Positions 35,952-44,611 of a DNA stretch of 64,000 nt are shown here, in pieces. Where the stretch lies: assembly GCA_963806635.1 (NCBI GenBank), contig CAWDZA010000015.1:1-64000 (forward strand). The letters are read 5' to 3'. Numbering within the stretch: the first letter of the stretch is position 1; each line of letters opens with the position of its first letter. Under the pieces are notes generated by a model. The model saw nothing but the letters and a program-made list of their open reading frames with translations, did not search any database and was not told where the DNA came from. A program made the translations under genes and the position numbers. Source of the DNA: CAVVEQ01 sp963806635 (GTDB taxonomy: Bacteria; Chloroflexota; Anaerolineae; Anaerolineales; Anaerolineaceae).

Positions 35952-36904
35952 GCACCCGCAGCCGCCGTACTATAAAACCAACGCGCGTTATCCTGTATAT
36001 GATCCTCGTTGTTGCAGCCGTTTTTTTCCTGGTGCCGGTGTATATTCTTCTAGTCACCAGCCTCAAGAGTTATGCGGATGTGAACCTGGCAACCATGTGG
36101 GCATTGCCCAAGCACCTTTCCCTGGATAGTTTCATCAGCGCCTGGAACGGAGACCCATCCAAGGGCACGATCGGACTTTCCAATAACTTCTTGAACAGCC
36201 TTAAGTTGACGGTACCAGCCGCGCTTTTTGCAGCACTGGTTGGATCATTGAATGGTTATGTGCTGGCAAAATGGAAATTCCCGGGGTCGAATTTCATCTT
36301 TGCCCTGATCCTCTTCGGAATGTTCATTCCATACCAGAGTATTCTTATCCCGCTCATGCTCACCTTGCAATCCTGGGGAAAGGCGTTCAGACCGCTGCTT
36401 GATAACGTCGAAGCCTGGCAGATCCCATTCTACCTGGAGTGGGTCCGCGGGTTGATCCAAACCTATATCCCTGCGTATGGCACGATCGGCGGTCTTGGGC
36501 TGGTGCATGTGATCTACGGTATCCCCATCACCACGCTGATCTTCCGTAATTATTACGCGGAGATTCCAGATGAGCTGCTTGAAGCCGGAAAGATCGATGG
36601 TGCCGGTTTTTGGGGTCTCTATCGCTTTGTGCTCTTCCCGCTTTCCGTGCCGGGATTCGTGGTGGTGATCATTTGGGAATTCCAGTCCATTTGGAATGAG
36701 TTCCTTTTTGCCGTGGTGCTCACCAACAATGCCGCCTCGCAGCCAATCACGGTGGCGCTGAACAACCTGGCCGGTAGTTATATCGTGGAATGGAACGTCC
36801 AGATGGCGGGCGCCTTACTGGCAGCATTGCCAACGCTGTTGATCTTTATTATTTTGGGACGCTATTTTATGCGCGGCTTGCTTGCCGGCTCTCTCAAAGG
36901 TTAA
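35948..36904 (+). CDS. Carbohydrate ABC transporter permease (MalG/UgpE-like)
   Basis: 318 residues. Overlaps the first permease by 4 nt. Six helices; EAA loop DELLEAGKIDGAGFWGLYRF (about 217-236), and the typical GSLNGYVLAKWKFPGSNFIF. An insertion of about 25 residues lies between helices 3 and 4 (around EWVRGLIQTYIPAYG). Ends 25 nt before a bidirectional terminator. Confidence 0.92.
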   Translation: MSTRSRRTIKPTRVILYMILVVAAVFFLVPVYILLVTSLKSYADVNLATMWALPKHLSLDSFISAWNGDPSKGTIGLSNNFLNSLKLTVPAALFAALVGSLNGYVLAKWKFPGSNFIFALILFGMFIPYQSILIPLMLTLQSWGKAFRPLLDNVEAWQIPFYLEWVRGLIQTYIPAYGTIGGLGLVHVIYGIPITTLIFRNYYAEIPDELLEAGKIDGAGFWGLYRFVLFPLSVPGFVVVIIWEFQSIWNEFLFAVVLTNNAASQPITVALNNLAGSYIVEWNVQMAGALLAALPTLLIFIILGRYFMRGLLAGSLKG

Positions 36905-36928
36905 TGAATATAAACAGCAAGGAACTTC

Positions 36929-36956
36929 AACCGCCCGACTTTCGGGCGGTTTTTCT
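36929..36956. terminator. Bidirectional terminator
   Basis: AACCGCCCGA / TCGGGCGGTT stem, 4-nt loop, then TTTTCT. Lies between the converging permease and phosphoesterase genes. Confidence 0.8.
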
Positions 36957-37935
36957 ATTTCCAGGGCGCGGTGATCATATTCGTTTCTGCGTCTGCGGCG
37001 TGTCCCAGAAGTGGCAAGCCCCAGGCCTCGGATATCGTTCGCAGCAAAGAATAATGGGTGTAGGGTGTGGCGTCTTCAAATCCTTTTCTTGCAAGCGGTG
37101 AGATCAGCACGGTCGCGATCCTGCCGCCACCGGTGGATAACCCGCAGCACGAATGTTCGCCCTGACCTTCATCCCAGGTGAGCACGATCAACCCATCGCG
37201 GGCAAACTCGGGGTCAGCCATCAATTTATCGACCCAGGGTTGCAGCCAGGCATCCGCCACCTCTAGCCCGCAATCGTGCGCGTCGTTGCAGATATCCGGG
37301 GTGATAAAGATGAAATTGGGCAGGGAGCCGCTTTGCAAGTCCCCATCCAGATCTGTAAGTGGAACCACCGACTGTTCGCAGCGCGCCTGATCCAGGCGGA
37401 TATCATCAAAGTAAATGAAGGGATTGTGCTTCTGGAAATATCGCAGAGTTCCCTGCAGATAACAAGGGGATGGCATGGCTTCCTGATAGGTTTTCCAGGT
37501 TAACCCCGCCTGTTCGATCAGATCAGGCAGATTTTGTGCATCGATATAGCAGGTAGTACAGTCGGAGCGAATCCCAAAGGTATCTCCGCCAATCATGGCG
37601 ATGTAATTGGGCAGGCTGGGATGCCGGATGGCATAATGCTGGGTGAGCAGAGTGTATTCCCCTGCCAGCCGATTGAAGTTGGGCATCTTCTTATTTCCAA
37701 TAACTGTTGTGAATTCTTTATTCTCGAACACGATCACTGCCACGTGTGAGAAGCGGGGAACTGGCGGTTTTAAGGTGGCTGTTGCGGCGCGGGTGGGGGT
37801 TGAAGATGGCAGGTAAGTGGCAGAGGATATGGGTGCGGGCACATCCGTTTCAGTTGGGATAAGCGTGGCAGATTGGGCCGCTGTACAACCCATGAGCAGG
37901 CACAAAACGAAAACAATATTGATGATTCTCACCAT
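36955..37935 (-). CDS. Phosphoesterase-family lipoprotein (alkaline phosphatase fold)
   Basis: 326 residues from ATG 37935, which has AGGAG upstream and overlaps the pcm stop by a few nt. Lipobox LMGC (Cys17), Pro/Thr spacer, then a PF04185-type domain: HVAVIVFENKEFTTVIGN (metal-binding Glu-Asn), HPSLPNYIAMIGGDT (catalytic region), LIVLTWDEGQGEH and GGGRIATVLISP. This family includes acid phosphatases and phospholipase C; substrate unknown. Last gene of a minus-strand set with mutY and pcm. Confidence 0.88.
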   Translation of the reverse strand: MVRIINIVFVLCLLMGCTAAQSATLIPTETDVPAPISSATYLPSSTPTRAATATLKPPVPRFSHVAVIVFENKEFTTVIGNKKMPNFNRLAGEYTLLTQHYAIRHPSLPNYIAMIGGDTFGIRSDCTTCYIDAQNLPDLIEQAGLTWKTYQEAMPSPCYLQGTLRYFQKHNPFIYFDDIRLDQARCEQSVVPLTDLDGDLQSGSLPNFIFITPDICNDAHDCGLEVADAWLQPWVDKLMADPEFARDGLIVLTWDEGQGEHSCCGLSTGGGRIATVLISPLARKGFEDATPYTHYSLLRTISEAWGLPLLGHAADAETNMITAPWK

Positions 37936-38582
37936 TCCGACTCCTTCCAGCCAAGCGACCCGCGCAAAGGAACGAACGCGACGGGCAGGATATCTTCGTG
38001 TTCGAAAGAACTTCCCCGTTTTTCCCAGCATTGCAGCATCTGTCCCCAGTGCCCACCGACTGGAAGAATCAGGCGGTCCCCATCCGCCAGTTGATCCAGC
38101 AAAGCAGCGGGCGGCTGCGGGCAGGCAGCCGTGACCAGGATTCCTTCATACGGGGCAAACCCTGCCAACCCCATGCTCCCATCCCCCGAGTGGACGTACA
38201 CGTTGGCATACTTCAGATTTGCGAGACGCTCAGCCGCATGTTCTGCCAGGGAAGGAAGATATTCTATCGTGTGCACTTCCTTAGCCAGCAGGGAGAGGAT
38301 GGCTGCCTGGTACCCGGAGCCGGTCCCCACTTCCAGGACGGTCTCCTCCCCGCTTAGATGAAGCAGTTCGGTCATCAGCGCCACGATATAGGGCTGCGAA
38401 ATCGTCTGTCCGTTTCCGATGGGAAGGGGGCAATCCTCGGTTGCTGAACCGCGTAGCTCTGCCGGAACGAAATCCCAGCGCGGAACAGAACGCATAGCGG
38501 CAAGTACGCGCTTATCATGCACCCCTCGCGCTTCGATCTGCTCGGCTACCATTCGATTCAAATTCGGGTGAAGCGACAACAC
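37929..38582 (-). CDS. pcm: Protein-L-isoaspartate O-methyltransferase
   Basis: Repairs isoaspartyl residues with S-adenosylmethionine. About 217 residues. The start is uncertain: a GTG at 38582 (used here), an ATG at 38552, or a GTG inside mutY at 38633. The 38582 start keeps the usual few residues before NRMVAEQIEARGV. Motifs: RSVPRWDFVPAEL, IGNGQTISQPYIVALMTELL, SAM loop VLEVGTGSGYQAAIL, and ILVTAACPQPP. It lies between mutY and the phosphoesterase gene. Confidence 0.9.
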   Translation of the reverse strand: MLSLHPNLNRMVAEQIEARGVHDKRVLAAMRSVPRWDFVPAELRGSATEDCPLPIGNGQTISQPYIVALMTELLHLSGEETVLEVGTGSGYQAAILSLLAKEVHTIEYLPSLAEHAAERLANLKYANVYVHSGDGSMGLAGFAPYEGILVTAACPQPPAALLDQLADGDRLILPVGGHWGQMLQCWEKRGSSFEHEDILPVAFVPLRGSLGWKESEW

Positions 38583-38607
38583 ATAAATATTGTACGACGA
38601 ACCAGGG

Positions 38608-39678
38608 TTAGGTTTCACCTTCCGCCAGGGCACGGCTGATCATGCGGTCGAGTTTTCCCATTGGGAAATTCTCAAGCGTTTTTATCTCCACCCAGCGGAT
38701 CTCACTGGCTTCCAGCGGCTGCGGTTCCCCGTGGAGGAGTTCGCAATCATATGCCCGAAGAACTACGTGAAAGTGGGTGTAGGCATGTTTATAGGCGCCG
38801 AGGCAGGACCCCACCTGCACCTTCGCGCCTAATTCTTCGAGGATTTCTCTCTCCAGGGCTTCTTCATCCGTCTCACCGAGCTCCACCTTACCGCCAGGGA
38901 ATTCCCACATGCCACCCAGCAGCCCGCTCGAGGGTCGCCGGGCGATCAGGACCCGTCCATCCTTGTGGATCACTGCTGCAATCACCTGGATGGTGGGAAC
39001 TACAGGTTTGGGAAGTTTTACGGGTAACTGAGCCTGGGTACCAGCTTTGTAAGCGGCACAGAATTGGTGAACAGGACACTCGCTGCAGCGCGGTTTGCGG
39101 GGGATGCAAATGGAGGAACCCAGGTCCATCATCGCCTGGTTGAAATCACCCGCCTTGCCGCTAGGGAGCAGGCTTCTGGCAGCCGCCTGGATTTCTTCTT
39201 CTGCTTCAGGGCTGCCAAGAGGGGCGCGGATATCCTTTACGCGCGCCAGAACGCGGCGGACGTTGCCATCAATGGCAGGCTCATCCTGTCCGAAAGCGAT
39301 GGAGGCTATGGCGGCGGCGGTGTAGGCTCCAACGCCGGGCAGGCTGCTGATCTCCTGCAGATTGCCCGGAAAAACCCCCCCATATTCTTCCATGATCAAA
39401 CGGGCGGCTTTCAGCAGATTTCGCGCCCGGGCGTAATACCCCAATCCTTCCCAGGCTTTCAGAACATCCTGCTCGCTGGCTCCAGCCAGTGACTTTAAAT
39501 CCGGGAATTGCCGCATCCAGCTCTTGTAATAGGAGCGAACGGTATCCACGCGGGTCTGCTGGAGCATGATCTCCGAGACCCACACCCGGTAGGCATCCTT
39601 CTCACCGCGCCACGGCATGCCGCGGCTGTCTGGCTGGTACCAGGTGAGAAGGGTTTCGGAAAAGCTGTTAGGGGACAC
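38608..39678 (-). CDS. mutY: A/G-specific adenine DNA glycosylase MutY
   Basis: 356 residues. Removes adenine opposite 8-oxoguanine. Helix-hairpin-helix domain with catalytic Glu36 (SEIMLQQTRV) and Asp137 (PAIDGNV). The 4Fe-4S cluster loop is C-x6-C-x2-C-x5-C (CIPRKPRCSECPVHQFC). The C-terminal NUDIX-like domain (about 230-356) has a nearly complete Nudix box (GGKVELGETDEEALEREIL), better kept than in most MutY proteins, where it only reads 8-oxoG. 27 nt upstream of it ends another gene on the same strand. Confidence 0.95.
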   Translation of the reverse strand: MSPNSFSETLLTWYQPDSRGMPWRGEKDAYRVWVSEIMLQQTRVDTVRSYYKSWMRQFPDLKSLAGASEQDVLKAWEGLGYYARARNLLKAARLIMEEYGGVFPGNLQEISSLPGVGAYTAAAIASIAFGQDEPAIDGNVRRVLARVKDIRAPLGSPEAEEEIQAAARSLLPSGKAGDFNQAMMDLGSSICIPRKPRCSECPVHQFCAAYKAGTQAQLPVKLPKPVVPTIQVIAAVIHKDGRVLIARRPSSGLLGGMWEFPGGKVELGETDEEALEREILEELGAKVQVGSCLGAYKHAYTHFHVVLRAYDCELLHGEPQPLEASEIRWVEIKTLENFPMGKLDRMISRALAEGET

Positions 39679-39705
39679 GAAAAATGGAAGGCGGTGAGTT
39701 AGGGT

Positions 39706-40008
39706 TCAGAACTGGAACCCGCCCTTGGATTGCACGATCTTCATCGTGTAATTCTGAACGAAATCCATGAGTTGGTCGTGCAGCTTGAACCATTCTGCTG
39801 AACGGGTGATCTGCTGGGCTTTTGCCAGGGTGGGGACGCGTGCGTCCACCTGGATTTGCGGGCGTTGACCATAGACGGTCGCCCAGGCGTCGGTCAGGTC
39901 AAACCCCAGGCGCTGGACGCCAGGAATGAATTCGCGGATAACGAACTCGAAGTATTCCTGTTCCTTGTCAGGCGTGATATCCCAGGTGAGGATGAGTTTG
40001 ACTGGCAC
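39706..40008 (-). CDS. Small protein with ferredoxin-like (dimeric alpha/beta barrel) pattern
   Basis: 100 residues. Strand-helix-strand pattern: MPVKLILTWDITPDKEQEYF, then FVIREFIPGVQRLGF, then WATVYGQRPQIQVDARVP. It looks like an antibiotic-biosynthesis-monooxygenase/NIPSNAP-like fold, but this is a guess from pattern. Two nt after the MBL-fold gene, so the two are translated together. Confidence 0.6.
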   Translation of the reverse strand: MPVKLILTWDITPDKEQEYFEFVIREFIPGVQRLGFDLTDAWATVYGQRPQIQVDARVPTLAKAQQITRSAEWFKLHDQLMDFVQNYTMKIVQSKGGFQF

Positions 40009-40010
40009 GG

Positions 40011-40667
40011 TTATTCTCTGTTGTGCTCGTATTCCAGAACGACCACCTTGGTTTCATCCGGCAGACTGCCTTTGCCGCTAACCTTGATCGAGGGCAGCGT
40101 TTCCACATTTTCCTGCCCCATCTCCTTCAGGAATTTCTGCAGTGAATCCAGCTTGAGGGTGGTGGCAGGCGTGCTGTAATGCATGGGGATGACGATATTG
40201 GGTTCCAGAAGGCTCACCACCTCGGCAGCCTTGGCAGCATTCAGGCAGCCCACACCTCCAATGGGTGTAAGGACGATATTCACCGGACCAAGGTCCTCCA
40301 CCTCGGTTTGGCTGGGCACCCGGTTCAGGTCGCCCAGGTGCAACACCGTGACGCCGTTGTAGTCAATTAGATACAGAGTGTTAATGGGCTCGCCTTCGGT
40401 TTTCTTGGTGTGTCCGTTGGTTTGCACGCCAGTGATGAAGACCCCGCCGATCTCGAACTCGCCTGCGCCGTCGATCACCCGCGGGTCGCTTTTTACTGCG
40501 TGGGTGAAACTGTGGCTGGGGGACTCGTGACTAATTGTTACGATATCGCCTTTCAACTTCAAGGCATCATAGCCCACATGCTTATGATCATATGGGTCGC
40601 ACACCACCGTGGCGAGGTTGCGCTCGGTGAGGCGAAAGCAGGAATGTCCGTACCAGTTGATCTCCAT
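40011..40667 (-). CDS. MBL-fold hydrolase-like protein (UlaG-related) with an unusual metal motif
   Basis: 218 residues. Starts with MEINWYGHSCFRLTER as in UlaG-type lactonases. The usual HxHxDH motif is replaced by SHESPSHSF, keeping only the two outer His. Later metal strand residues are present (HLGDLNR, VIPMHYS). Related sequences in Chloroflexota share SHD-like forms here. Chemistry may differ from standard MBL hydrolases. First gene of the operon with the small protein, mutY, pcm and phosphoesterase. Confidence 0.82.
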   Translation of the reverse strand: MEINWYGHSCFRLTERNLATVVCDPYDHKHVGYDALKLKGDIVTISHESPSHSFTHAVKSDPRVIDGAGEFEIGGVFITGVQTNGHTKKTEGEPINTLYLIDYNGVTVLHLGDLNRVPSQTEVEDLGPVNIVLTPIGGVGCLNAAKAAEVVSLLEPNIVIPMHYSTPATTLKLDSLQKFLKEMGQENVETLPSIKVSGKGSLPDETKVVVLEYEHNRE

Positions 40668-40747
40668 GAATCCTCCAAAAATCCGCCTTGATTATACTGT
40701 ATTGCACTTTTCTTCTGCATGAACACTTCGGTTAAAATGGAGTAATC

Positions 40748-41290
40748 ATGGAACCCATCGACATTATTTTTCAACGTAGAAGCATCCGAAAGTTCACCCC
40801 CCAGGCAGTGGAAGTAGAGAAGGTGGAAACCCTTCTCAAAGCTGCCATGGCCGCCCCCAGCGCGGTCAACAGCCAACCCTGGGAGTTTATCGTGGTGGAT
40901 GATCCGGACACCCTTAAACAATTAAAGAAAATTTCCCTTTTCAGCAACCGCAACGCGCCCTTGGCGATCGTTGTTCTGGGCAGTCCGAAAAAGGCCAGCA
41001 ACCCCGCCGGGGAGCGATTTTGGGTCCAGGATTGCTCGGCGGCCATGCAAAACCTGCTGCTTGCGGCAGTCTGCCTGGATCTGGGCGGTGTGTGGATCGG
41101 TGTTCACCCCCTTCAAGGCGTGGAGGAAAAGGTGCGAAAGGTGCTCGGGATCCCACCGGCTTCCACCCCGCTGGGGCTGGCGCTGATCGGATACCCGGCG
41201 GAAGAAAAGGATGCCCGTACTCGCTATAAAAAGGATCGCGTCCACTGGCAGTACTATGGCGGGAAATTTTCGGAAGGGGCACGATCATGA
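40748..41290 (+). CDS. Nitroreductase-family FMN oxidoreductase
   Basis: 180 residues. FMN-binding motifs: RRSIRKFTPQAVE (12-24), AAPSAVNSQPWEFIVVDD, DCSAAMQNLLLAAVCLDLG and ALIGYPAEEK. Flavin enzymes of this type reduce nitro, quinone or enone groups with NAD(P)H. Overlaps the next gene by 4 nt. Confidence 0.92.
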   Translation: MEPIDIIFQRRSIRKFTPQAVEVEKVETLLKAAMAAPSAVNSQPWEFIVVDDPDTLKQLKKISLFSNRNAPLAIVVLGSPKKASNPAGERFWVQDCSAAMQNLLLAAVCLDLGGVWIGVHPLQGVEEKVRKVLGIPPASTPLGLALIGYPAEEKDARTRYKKDRVHWQYYGGKFSEGARS

Positions 41291-41916
41291 TCAAAGTGCG
41301 CGTAATCCTGGAGGATGCGAAGATCTACCGCCAGATGGATTCGGGCAAGAAGCCGATGGCGGTGCTGTCCAAGGGGAAGGAATTTCTGCTGGGAAAGGTT
41401 TTCAAAGAAACCAGCGAGCGCTGGGTGGAGGCATCACTCCCCGACGGACGCAAAGGTTATGTTACTGGTACCACCAAACTGCGGGTGATCTACCCCGTCT
41501 TTACTTCACAAAAAACGTCTGTTTATCAGACGGCAGAATCAACATCACCGATCCTGACCGACCTGCCCGCGCGCAGCCGGGTGGAACTGCTGGATGTGCT
41601 TGAATCCGATCCCGACCCCTGGTCATTGGTGCGCCTGCCCTCCGGGCAGGAAGGCTACCTGCCGCCCGAGGTGAAATTCAAGCGCGAGCAAAAGAAGAAG
41701 AAACGCACACCAGGCCAGTTTGCCATCCTCGGCTCCGCGCTAGTGCTCATTGGTGTGGGGGTTCGACGCTTTCTGTTCACACCTTCCGGGAATTCCATTC
41801 TGGAAACCCTGGCGTTCACCGGCATCATTGCTGGCGCGGTGCTAATCATCTATTCCTTTTTCCTGGCTATGCGTGATCAGGCGATGAAAAAGAAGACCGG
41901 AAAACCGCGAAAATAA
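41287..41916 (+). CDS. SH3b-domain protein with two C-terminal membrane helices
   Basis: 209 residues. Two bacterial SH3 repeats (about 1-65 and 72-130; each ends in a Gly-Tyr-x-Pro/Thr strand such as GYVTGTTKL and GYLPPEVKF), a Lys-rich linker, and two helices (about 143-160 and 172-190), then a basic tail. The SH3 part comes before the helices, and without a signal peptide the domains should be cytoplasmic, which is unusual for SH3b domains that bind cell wall. Confidence 0.78.
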   Translation: MIKVRVILEDAKIYRQMDSGKKPMAVLSKGKEFLLGKVFKETSERWVEASLPDGRKGYVTGTTKLRVIYPVFTSQKTSVYQTAESTSPILTDLPARSRVELLDVLESDPDPWSLVRLPSGQEGYLPPEVKFKREQKKKKRTPGQFAILGSALVLIGVGVRRFLFTPSGNSILETLAFTGIIAGAVLIIYSFFLAMRDQAMKKKTGKPRK

Positions 41917-41952
41917 GGGTTCCCACTTTTCAAAACCGCAAGGCCGCTTTTC

Positions 41953-41981
41953 TTGACGGAAGGTTTAGGCTATGCTAAATT
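41953..41981 (+). promoter_or_regulatory. Promoter of the roadblock/V4R/GT2 operon
   Basis: TTGACG (41953-41958), 17-nt spacer, TAAATT (41976-41981); the first gene starts 48 nt downstream. Confidence 0.6.
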
Positions 41982-42028
41982 ACATAAGGATCATTCGCAG
42001 GTAATCTGATTGATCCCGGAGCGAACTC

Positions 42029-42406
42029 TTGGCCAAGACTAGAAACCAACGGATCATCGATCGTTTGCTGGACCTGCATTCAACATCGCCGGATATTGTG
42101 GCATCGGCAGTGGTGAGCGTGGACGGCCTGGCGATAGCCTCGGCCTTGCCCGATGGGGTGGAGGAGGACCGCGTGGCGGCGATGTCGGCGGCCATGCTCT
42201 CCCTGGGTGAGCGTATCGCCGCCGAGCTTGGGCGCGGCAGCCTGGATCAGGTATATATCAAAGGCGCAGAAGGGTATGTGATCCTTATCTCTGTGGGGGA
42301 TGAAGCCGTGCTCACCGGGTTGGCCCGCGAGCAGGCACGCCTGGGCTTGATCTTCCTGGATATGCGCCGCGCTGCGGAGGATTTAAAGAAACTGCTGGAG
42401 GAGTAG
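42029..42406 (+). CDS. Roadblock/LC7-domain protein
   Basis: 125 residues, start TTG with GGAG 8 nt upstream. Single roadblock domain: IIDRLLDLHSTSPDIVASAV, VSVDGLAIASALPDGVEEDR, then AEGYVILISVGDEAVLTGLA. Such proteins act as regulators of small Ras-like GTPases (MglB type) or as dimer adaptors. No MglA-type GTPase is in the window. Followed 8 nt later by a V4R-like gene. Confidence 0.92.
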   Translation: MAKTRNQRIIDRLLDLHSTSPDIVASAVVSVDGLAIASALPDGVEEDRVAAMSAAMLSLGERIAAELGRGSLDQVYIKGAEGYVILISVGDEAVLTGLAREQARLGLIFLDMRRAAEDLKKLLEE

Positions 42407-42414
42407 AGGTTCGC

Positions 42415-43020
42415 ATGGAACCCAATCCCAGGGGCGGCGATTTTCTTCCCAACAATTTTGTTCAACTGACCCTGCTGGCCTTCGAGGACGTGACCGGCGC
42501 CAATGCGGTCAAGGCTGTCCTTAACCTGGGCGGGCTCACCCGCCTGGTGGGAAATTTCCCCCCTCCCGACTCCGAAAAAACATTCCCTTTTCAAGAATTC
42601 ACCCGCATCCTGAGCGGCTTTGAGGATCTTTATGGACCCCGTGGGGGACGCGCGCTCTGCCACCGTGCCGGTGAGCAGACATTTTTAGCCGGTGCAAAGA
42701 TTTTTGGCGTGGATTCAGGGGAGCACCCGGCTTCACTTTCTGCTGGGATGGAAAGGGTCGCCTGGTACCTAAATTCTGCCCTCACCGCGGATGCCTGCAT
42801 GGAGAAGAAGCGTGGAAGTCTGCGTTTCAGCATCGGGCATTGCCCGACATGCACAGAGCGATGGTCGGCAGTGCCGGTGTGCCAGTTCTTCACTGGTTTC
42901 CTGCGGGAAGCTGCACGCTGGAGCGGCAACGGCAAACCTGTTTTTGTGACCGAGACCAGTTGCATCGCAGGTGGCGATGAAGCCTGCGTTTTCGAGATAT
43001 TTCCCCATCCCCCAAAATAA
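42415..43020 (+). CDS. V4R-like (4-vinyl reductase domain) sensor protein
   Basis: 201 residues. The pattern fits V4R domains, which bind small molecules or metals: a first helix pair with FVQLTLLAFEDVTGANAVKA, the central RALCHRAGEQTF, and the end motif ETSCIAGGDEACVFEI (Cys183, Cys191). Additional Cys143, Cys146 and Cys156 could make a metal site. Likely partner of the roadblock protein just upstream; roadblock and V4R genes often occur together in signalling clusters. Confidence 0.72.
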   Translation: MEPNPRGGDFLPNNFVQLTLLAFEDVTGANAVKAVLNLGGLTRLVGNFPPPDSEKTFPFQEFTRILSGFEDLYGPRGGRALCHRAGEQTFLAGAKIFGVDSGEHPASLSAGMERVAWYLNSALTADACMEKKRGSLRFSIGHCPTCTERWSAVPVCQFFTGFLREAARWSGNGKPVFVTETSCIAGGDEACVFEIFPHPPK

Positions 43021-43038
43021 ACGCAAATTGGAACTTAA

Positions 43039-43779
43039 TTGAAAATCTGGATCGTCATCCCCACCTACAACGAAGCCGAGAACCTTCCCCAGCTCCTCAA
43101 GGAGCTTTTTGAGCTGTCTTTGGAGGATGTTACTATCCTGATCGTGGATGATAATTCCCCCGACGGCACTGGTGAGATGGCAGAGAAGCTGAGCCCGATA
43201 TATGGGAACCGGGTGCGCTGTCTGCACCGCCCGGGGAAGCTGGGGCTGGGTACGGCTTATATTGAGGGTTTCCAATATGCGCTGAAAGAAGGCGCGGAAG
43301 CCATTTGCCAGATGGACGCTGATTTTTCGCACCCGTTGGAGGCAATTCCGCTGATGGCCCGCCTGAGCAGCGAATTCGATCTGATTATCGGTTCGCGCTA
43401 TGTGGCCGGCGGCGCATTGGATGAGCGCTGGCCGCTCTGGCGCAAGTTCCTCTCCGGTTTCGGCAACACCTATGCGCGCACCATCCTGCGCCTGCCCGCC
43501 CACGATGTGACCGGCGGGTTCCGTTTCTGGCTGCGCAGGACGCTGGAGGGGATGCCCCTGGAGCGGGTGAAATCCAATGGGTATGTTTTCCAGGTGGAGA
43601 TGATCTATCTGGCTCGCCTGATGGGATTCAGCATGATCGAGACCCCCATCTATTTTGCTGACCGCCGCTGGGGAAAATCCAAAATGTCATTCCGCATCCA
43701 GGTGGAGGCTGCCATCCACACCTGGAAACTGATCGGCCGTTACCGCGATCTGCGCAGAAGACCTGCTAAGACTGCTTGA
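43039..43779 (+). CDS. Polyprenol-phosphate mannosyltransferase-like GT2 (Dpm1 type)
   Basis: 246 residues, start TTG (weak GGA upstream). GT2 core: WIVIPTYNEAENLPQLLKEL, IVDDNSPDGTGEMAEKL, GLGTAYIEGFQYAL, QMDADFSHPLEAIP (DxD-like site) and the phrase DVTGGFRFWLRRTLE. No membrane helices at the C-terminus, so it is the short soluble Dpm1 form. It makes polyprenyl-phosphate sugar, a donor for GT39-type enzymes such as the one at 21618. Overlaps rsmA on the other strand by 14 bp. Confidence 0.88.
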   Translation: MKIWIVIPTYNEAENLPQLLKELFELSLEDVTILIVDDNSPDGTGEMAEKLSPIYGNRVRCLHRPGKLGLGTAYIEGFQYALKEGAEAICQMDADFSHPLEAIPLMARLSSEFDLIIGSRYVAGGALDERWPLWRKFLSGFGNTYARTILRLPAHDVTGGFRFWLRRTLEGMPLERVKSNGYVFQVEMIYLARLMGFSMIETPIYFADRRWGKSKMSFRIQVEAAIHTWKLIGRYRDLRRRPAKTA

Positions 43780-44611
43780 AATCCCGGCAGTAAATTTCGG
43801 TTAATGTTCCCCACTCTGTTATCGAAAGTGTTTCCGCGCGTCTCTGCGGGTCAATTCCGGCTTGCTTGAGTAAGTCCTCCGTTCGCAAGGTGGGCAATTT
43901 CATTCCCCCCGATATGGAATTTCGCAAGGTTTTCCGCTTCTGGGAAAACCCGGCTTTCGCCAGGACGAAGAATTCTCCCAGCCGGGAATTGGGGATCGCT
44001 GGATCAGGTAAAAGTTCGATCCGCAGGACGGCCGAATCCACCTCGGGTGTGGGATAAAACGCTGCAGCCGGGATGCTCAGCTTGATTTCCGGGTTCCCGT
44101 ACACCTGTACGCCAAGTGCCAGAAGATTCATCTCGCCTGGGATAGCGCAGATCCTTTCAGCCACTTCCTTCTGAACGGTCAGCACCACCCGCGCAGGTTT
44201 GGCAGGCGCTTCCAGAAGGTGGCGGATGACTGCCGATGTGATGTAATAGGGAATATTGGCAACTACCAGGTAACCATTGCTTCCCACAAGGCTGCCGGGA
44301 TCAAGTTTGAGGATATCACCCTGGATGATAACTGCGTTCGCAAATGGTTTCATGACCTTGCGCAGTGTCGGCAGCAGCCGGGTGTCGATCTCCACCGCGG
44401 TCACTCCTCTGGCTTGAACAGCCAATTCGCGCGTGAGGCTGCCCAGACCGGCACCAATCTCCAGCACTTCATCAGTGGAGGTCACCCCGGCGATGTGAAC
44501 GATCTTCTGCAGAACCTGCTGATTGCAAAGGAAATTCTGCCCAAGGCGCTTTCTGGCGTGCAGATTGCTTTCGTGGAGGAGTTCTCGTGGGTCGATTGGG
44601 GGTAGTGTCAT
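43766..44611 (-). CDS. rsmA: 16S rRNA dimethyladenosine transferase (KsgA)
   Basis: 281 residues. Dimethylates two adjacent adenosines near the 3' end of 16S rRNA. SAM-binding LEIGAGLGSLTREL, VEIDTRLLPTL and catalytic NIPYYITSAVIRHLL, then FYPTPEVDSAV. The start KRLGQNFL is typical. Overlaps the YabE-like gene by 4 nt, a conserved neighbourhood in Firmicutes. Confidence 0.95.
   Translation of the reverse strand: MTLPPIDPRELLHESNLHARKRLGQNFLCNQQVLQKIVHIAGVTSTDEVLEIGAGLGSLTRELAVQARGVTAVEIDTRLLPTLRKVMKPFANAVIIQGDILKLDPGSLVGSNGYLVVANIPYYITSAVIRHLLEAPAKPARVVLTVQKEVAERICAIPGEMNLLALGVQVYGNPEIKLSIPAAAFYPTPEVDSAVLRIELLPDPAIPNSRLGEFFVLAKAGFSQKRKTLRNSISGGMKLPTLRTEDLLKQAGIDPQRRAETLSITEWGTLTEIYCRDFKQS

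Noticed and set aside
34935..36904. Missing ATPase in the carbohydrate ABC operon as an anomaly
   Set aside because: Operons of this type commonly rely on a shared MsmK-like ATPase encoded elsewhere.
43766..43779. 14-bp overlap of the GT2 and rsmA genes as antisense regulation
   Set aside because: Short 3' overlaps of convergent genes are ordinary in compact genomes.
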